Positions 40,980 to 43,235 of a stretch of 43,235 nt of DNA are shown here, piece after piece. Made by a program: the position numbers and the translations under genes. The stretch is taken from the NCBI GenBank assembly GCA_048213135.1, contig PS015221.1, forward strand, positions 22,782 through 66,016, given 5' to 3'. The notes beneath the pieces were generated by a model that saw nothing but the letters and a program-made list of their open reading frames with translations, had not been told where the DNA came from and did not search any database. How positions within the stretch are numbered: position 1 is the first letter of the stretch; each line of letters starts with the position of its first letter. This DNA comes from Reclinomonas americana ATCC 50394 (lineage: Eukaryota > Jakobida > Jakobea > Jakobida).

Positions 40980-43235
40980 TCATTCCGCTGGAGGCGGTGC
41001 AGTAAAGAGGGCGCGCGGGGCCATGCCGCCAACGCCAGTGGCGCCACCGAGATTTCGATAGAGAGGCGAGGCGGTGCTGACCTCCATCTCCTCTCCTGGC
41101 GCATCATCATCATCGTGCATCTCAATCTCGACATTGGTGGGATGCACGACTGGCATGTGCGACGCTGCGTCGACGGGTCCCGACGAGGACACCAGCGCGG
41201 GTGGCGGTGGCAACAGAGGTCCCGCAGACAGTGGTAGGGGAGCGAGGAGATGGCCATTGGCGTCGACGGGCGGAGTTCCTAGCATAATGCTGCGTCGCCG
41301 ATTGAGCACGGTGATGGCCGGCGACGGTGGCGGCGTGAATGTCGGATCGGTGTTGCGTTTCCGGAACAGCTGCTTCAGTTGACCCTCGGCGCGGTTCTTG
41401 CGGATCGACAAGTGAGCCTGCCGCAACGGGTGGGTAAGGAACGGATGCAAGGAGGAGAAGAAGAGGACGAGCACGTCACACCTTGCGCGACACAGCGGGT
41501 GAAAACGAGAGCGATGACGACGGTCCTTCGCCGAGCTTCCACGAACTCCGATAGCGTTGTTCGCGCACGTAGAGAAACACAAAAGCGGCGACCACCAGTG
41601 CCAGGAAGAACCAGACGGGCAGAAACACGGCCCATAATGGCGTGTGGGCATCGCTCAGCATGCGCTGCAAAGGAGAGGACGTGAGATGGCGCACAAGGGC
41701 GAGGCGAGTGGGCCAACTTTGTGTCACACCTCGCACACGATAATCTGGATCACCACCACCGGGAACACGATGCAGAAGAAACCAATGCCCACTGCGGCCA
41801 TGTAAATCCAAAAGTACGCACACTTGGAGACCATTGTGGAGTACGGCTCATTGCGCCGACGGAAGCCAAAGTACCACGAGACAACTGCCGAACGATACAC
41901 AGACGGGTGAGTGCCGACATCCTCGTGCGTGTACGTGCAGCGGGGAGCGTGGCGCCGCAACAGAGCGTGGCCACGAATTCTTGAACAAACAGCGGCAGGA
42001 AGAGCAGGTATGGATTGGTTTCTGCCAGCACGCCGAAATTCTCGAACCGGCCCACCAGCAGCGCACAGGTGATTACTGGCGGCGCCGCCTGCAGACCAAT
42101 GAGGAGATACTTGCCCCAGGCCAGGCCGGGTGCTGTGCATTAGATTGTCTCTTCAGGTGAAGATCCCATGCAGCAATGGTGCGAGTGACGCACCCTTTTT
42201 GCCCGACACCAGACGTGACTCCAGAGCCACGCTGCGGCGACGGGAGAACCGCGACTCGGCCTCGTGAGCCGGCAACTCGAGTTTTGCGCGGTCCGCTGTA
42301 ATGGCAACAACAATTAGAGGCGCCTCGGAAGTGAAGAGGGGAGCATACCGGGCACAACGCAACGCTCGTACACGCTGCCGCGCACGTGCACCATGGACCG
42401 CGAATCGCGGACCAAACGAATCGGCAAGTAGCTGCAGTGGAAATGAGCAGCTGCTGTGCAGAGACACTCGCCCTTCCCTCCACAAGTTACCTTTCGCCAT
42501 ACTCGGACGCCTCGTCGGCACTATTGAATTTCTTCTCGGACCTGGGTTTCCAGCACAAGAAGACTCGCAGCAAGAAGAGAATGCCGGCAATGAGGAACGG
42601 CAGGAAGACGAGCGCGTTGGGAATGGTGCTGCTGGCGTCCTGCCGCTGCTGTTCCAGCCGCAGTACGAGCAGTACGAGGAAGCCAATGATTGACAACACC
42701 ACCAACATGAGCCAGAGGCACTGCACTCGCGGCAGCTCGGCGCCGCATACGTAGTGTGCTCGCCTTCTGGCAATGCACGACACAAAGGTGCTCCATCGCG
42801 GATTCCATCTCTTCGCCACATACACCGGTAACATGCCGGAGCCGGAGCAAAAGTAGGCCGCTAATACGGGCGTCACTCGCACCGCTGTGGAGGTGGTGAG
42901 AGGCGGCGAGATGGAACAAGCGAGGTAGCTGCTGACTGACCGAAAAACGCAAATGCCACCCACAGCGGAATAAAGACAATGCCCCAGTTCGTGGAGATGG
43001 TGCCGTTGAGCTGGAGAAAGAGGATGATGCTGAAAATTACAATAAGGGCCTGCGCGGATGTGTGTGGAGTGGTGAGACACCGCACAGTGAGAGGAGTGAG
43101 AAACAACCTCACGCACCGCTGTGATAATGTCCATTAGCGGTTGTGCAGCAAAGCACATTCGATTATACCACCCGCGGGAGGTTCGATACATATCCTTGTC
43201 CTGTGGCGACTGGGTGTGAGCTGACGGAAGTGGAG
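40980..43235 (-). CDS. Multi-pass membrane protein of TMEM185/Fragile-X-F type (5' end outside window)
   Basis: Seen: an exon ending DKDMYRTSRGWYNRMCFAAQ, then repeated units of a helix followed by an F-x-P-L/V-W-like turn: IVIFSIILFLQLNG with NWGIVFIPLWVAFAFFG; VVLSIIGFLVLLVLRLEQ with ALVFLPFLIAGILFLL; PPVITCALLV with NPYLLFLPLFVQEFVATL; IYMAAVGIGFFCIVFPVVVI; and PLWAVFLPVWFFLALVVAAF. Known: human TMEM185A/B has the same unit, a helix with LRLDG followed by W..VF.PLW, repeated. That supports membership, which remains moderate. Its molecular function is not established. The cytoplasmic tail is long: QLKQLFRKRNTD, a Pro-rich part, LNRRRSIMLG (a PKA-type site), DDDDAPGEEMEV and a TGA at 40980. 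The first exon continues past 43235. Confidence 0.6.

Noticed and set aside
1-43235. tRNA, rRNA, transposon or virus-like elements
   Set aside because: I saw no tRNA cloverleaf pattern, rRNA-like stretch, reverse transcriptase, transposase or terminal repeats. Reading by eye cannot exclude small RNAs in introns.

Overview
This is nuclear DNA of a eukaryote. Nearly every recognisable gene is cut by many short GT-AG introns (roughly 50-130 bases), AATAAA signals follow several stop codons, and the products are typically eukaryotic: SPX-EXS phosphate exporter, BRCT/family-X polymerase, equilibrative nucleoside transporter, mitochondrial ATP synthase assembly factor, soluble-type adenylyl cyclase. 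The standard code fits, since TAA, TGA and TAG all end genes. Gene spacing is very tight (about 17 genes in 43 kb), which suggests a compact unicellular genome, probably a free-living protist. The lineage cannot be fixed from the sequence: the cysteine synthase is plant/bacterial in type, while the cyclase, the TMEM185-like gene and the C3orf33-like gene have animal relatives. Seven N runs interrupt the window (894-1513, 4272-5151, 15906-16108, 16965-17226, 28631-28654, 29432-30344, 40382-40401).

Layout. 1-4271 (+): large HEAT-type solenoid protein, possibly UTP20-like, open at both ends. 5152-5850 (-): ATP11/ATPAF1. 6081-8287 (-): cysteine synthase. 8495-9838 (-): claudin-like tetraspan protein. 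10410-13288 (+): XPR1-like SPX-EXS phosphate exporter, 9 exons, 756 aa. 13327-15841 (-): leucine-rich-repeat protein with a possible F-box. 16109-16358 (-): small one-helix membrane protein. 16516-16964 (-): universal stress protein. 17227-17393 (+): C-terminus of an unknown protein. 17570-27867 (-): giant soluble-type adenylyl cyclase. 28489-31531 (+): disordered Ala/Ser/Pro-rich protein. 31556-32536 (-): membrane-anchored SNase-fold protein (C3orf33-like). 32580-34427 (+): mitochondrial seryl-tRNA synthetase. 34569-38036 (+): BRCT/family-X DNA polymerase. 38050-40746 (-): equilibrative nucleoside transporter. 40980-43235 (-): TMEM185-like membrane protein, open at its 5' end.

The genes belong to unrelated pathways and do not form an operon. 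Convergent pairs end 13, 24 and 38 bases apart, and one divergent pair may start 43 bases apart, so neighbouring transcripts must overlap or share promoters.

The most interesting object is the cyclase. It combines paired class III catalytic domains, an NTPase module and a TPR-like tail with a roughly 1000-residue disordered N-terminus that ends in ten RRxS protein-kinase-A consensus motifs, with two more in the linker after the second catalytic domain. This suggests direct feedback by the kinase that cAMP activates.
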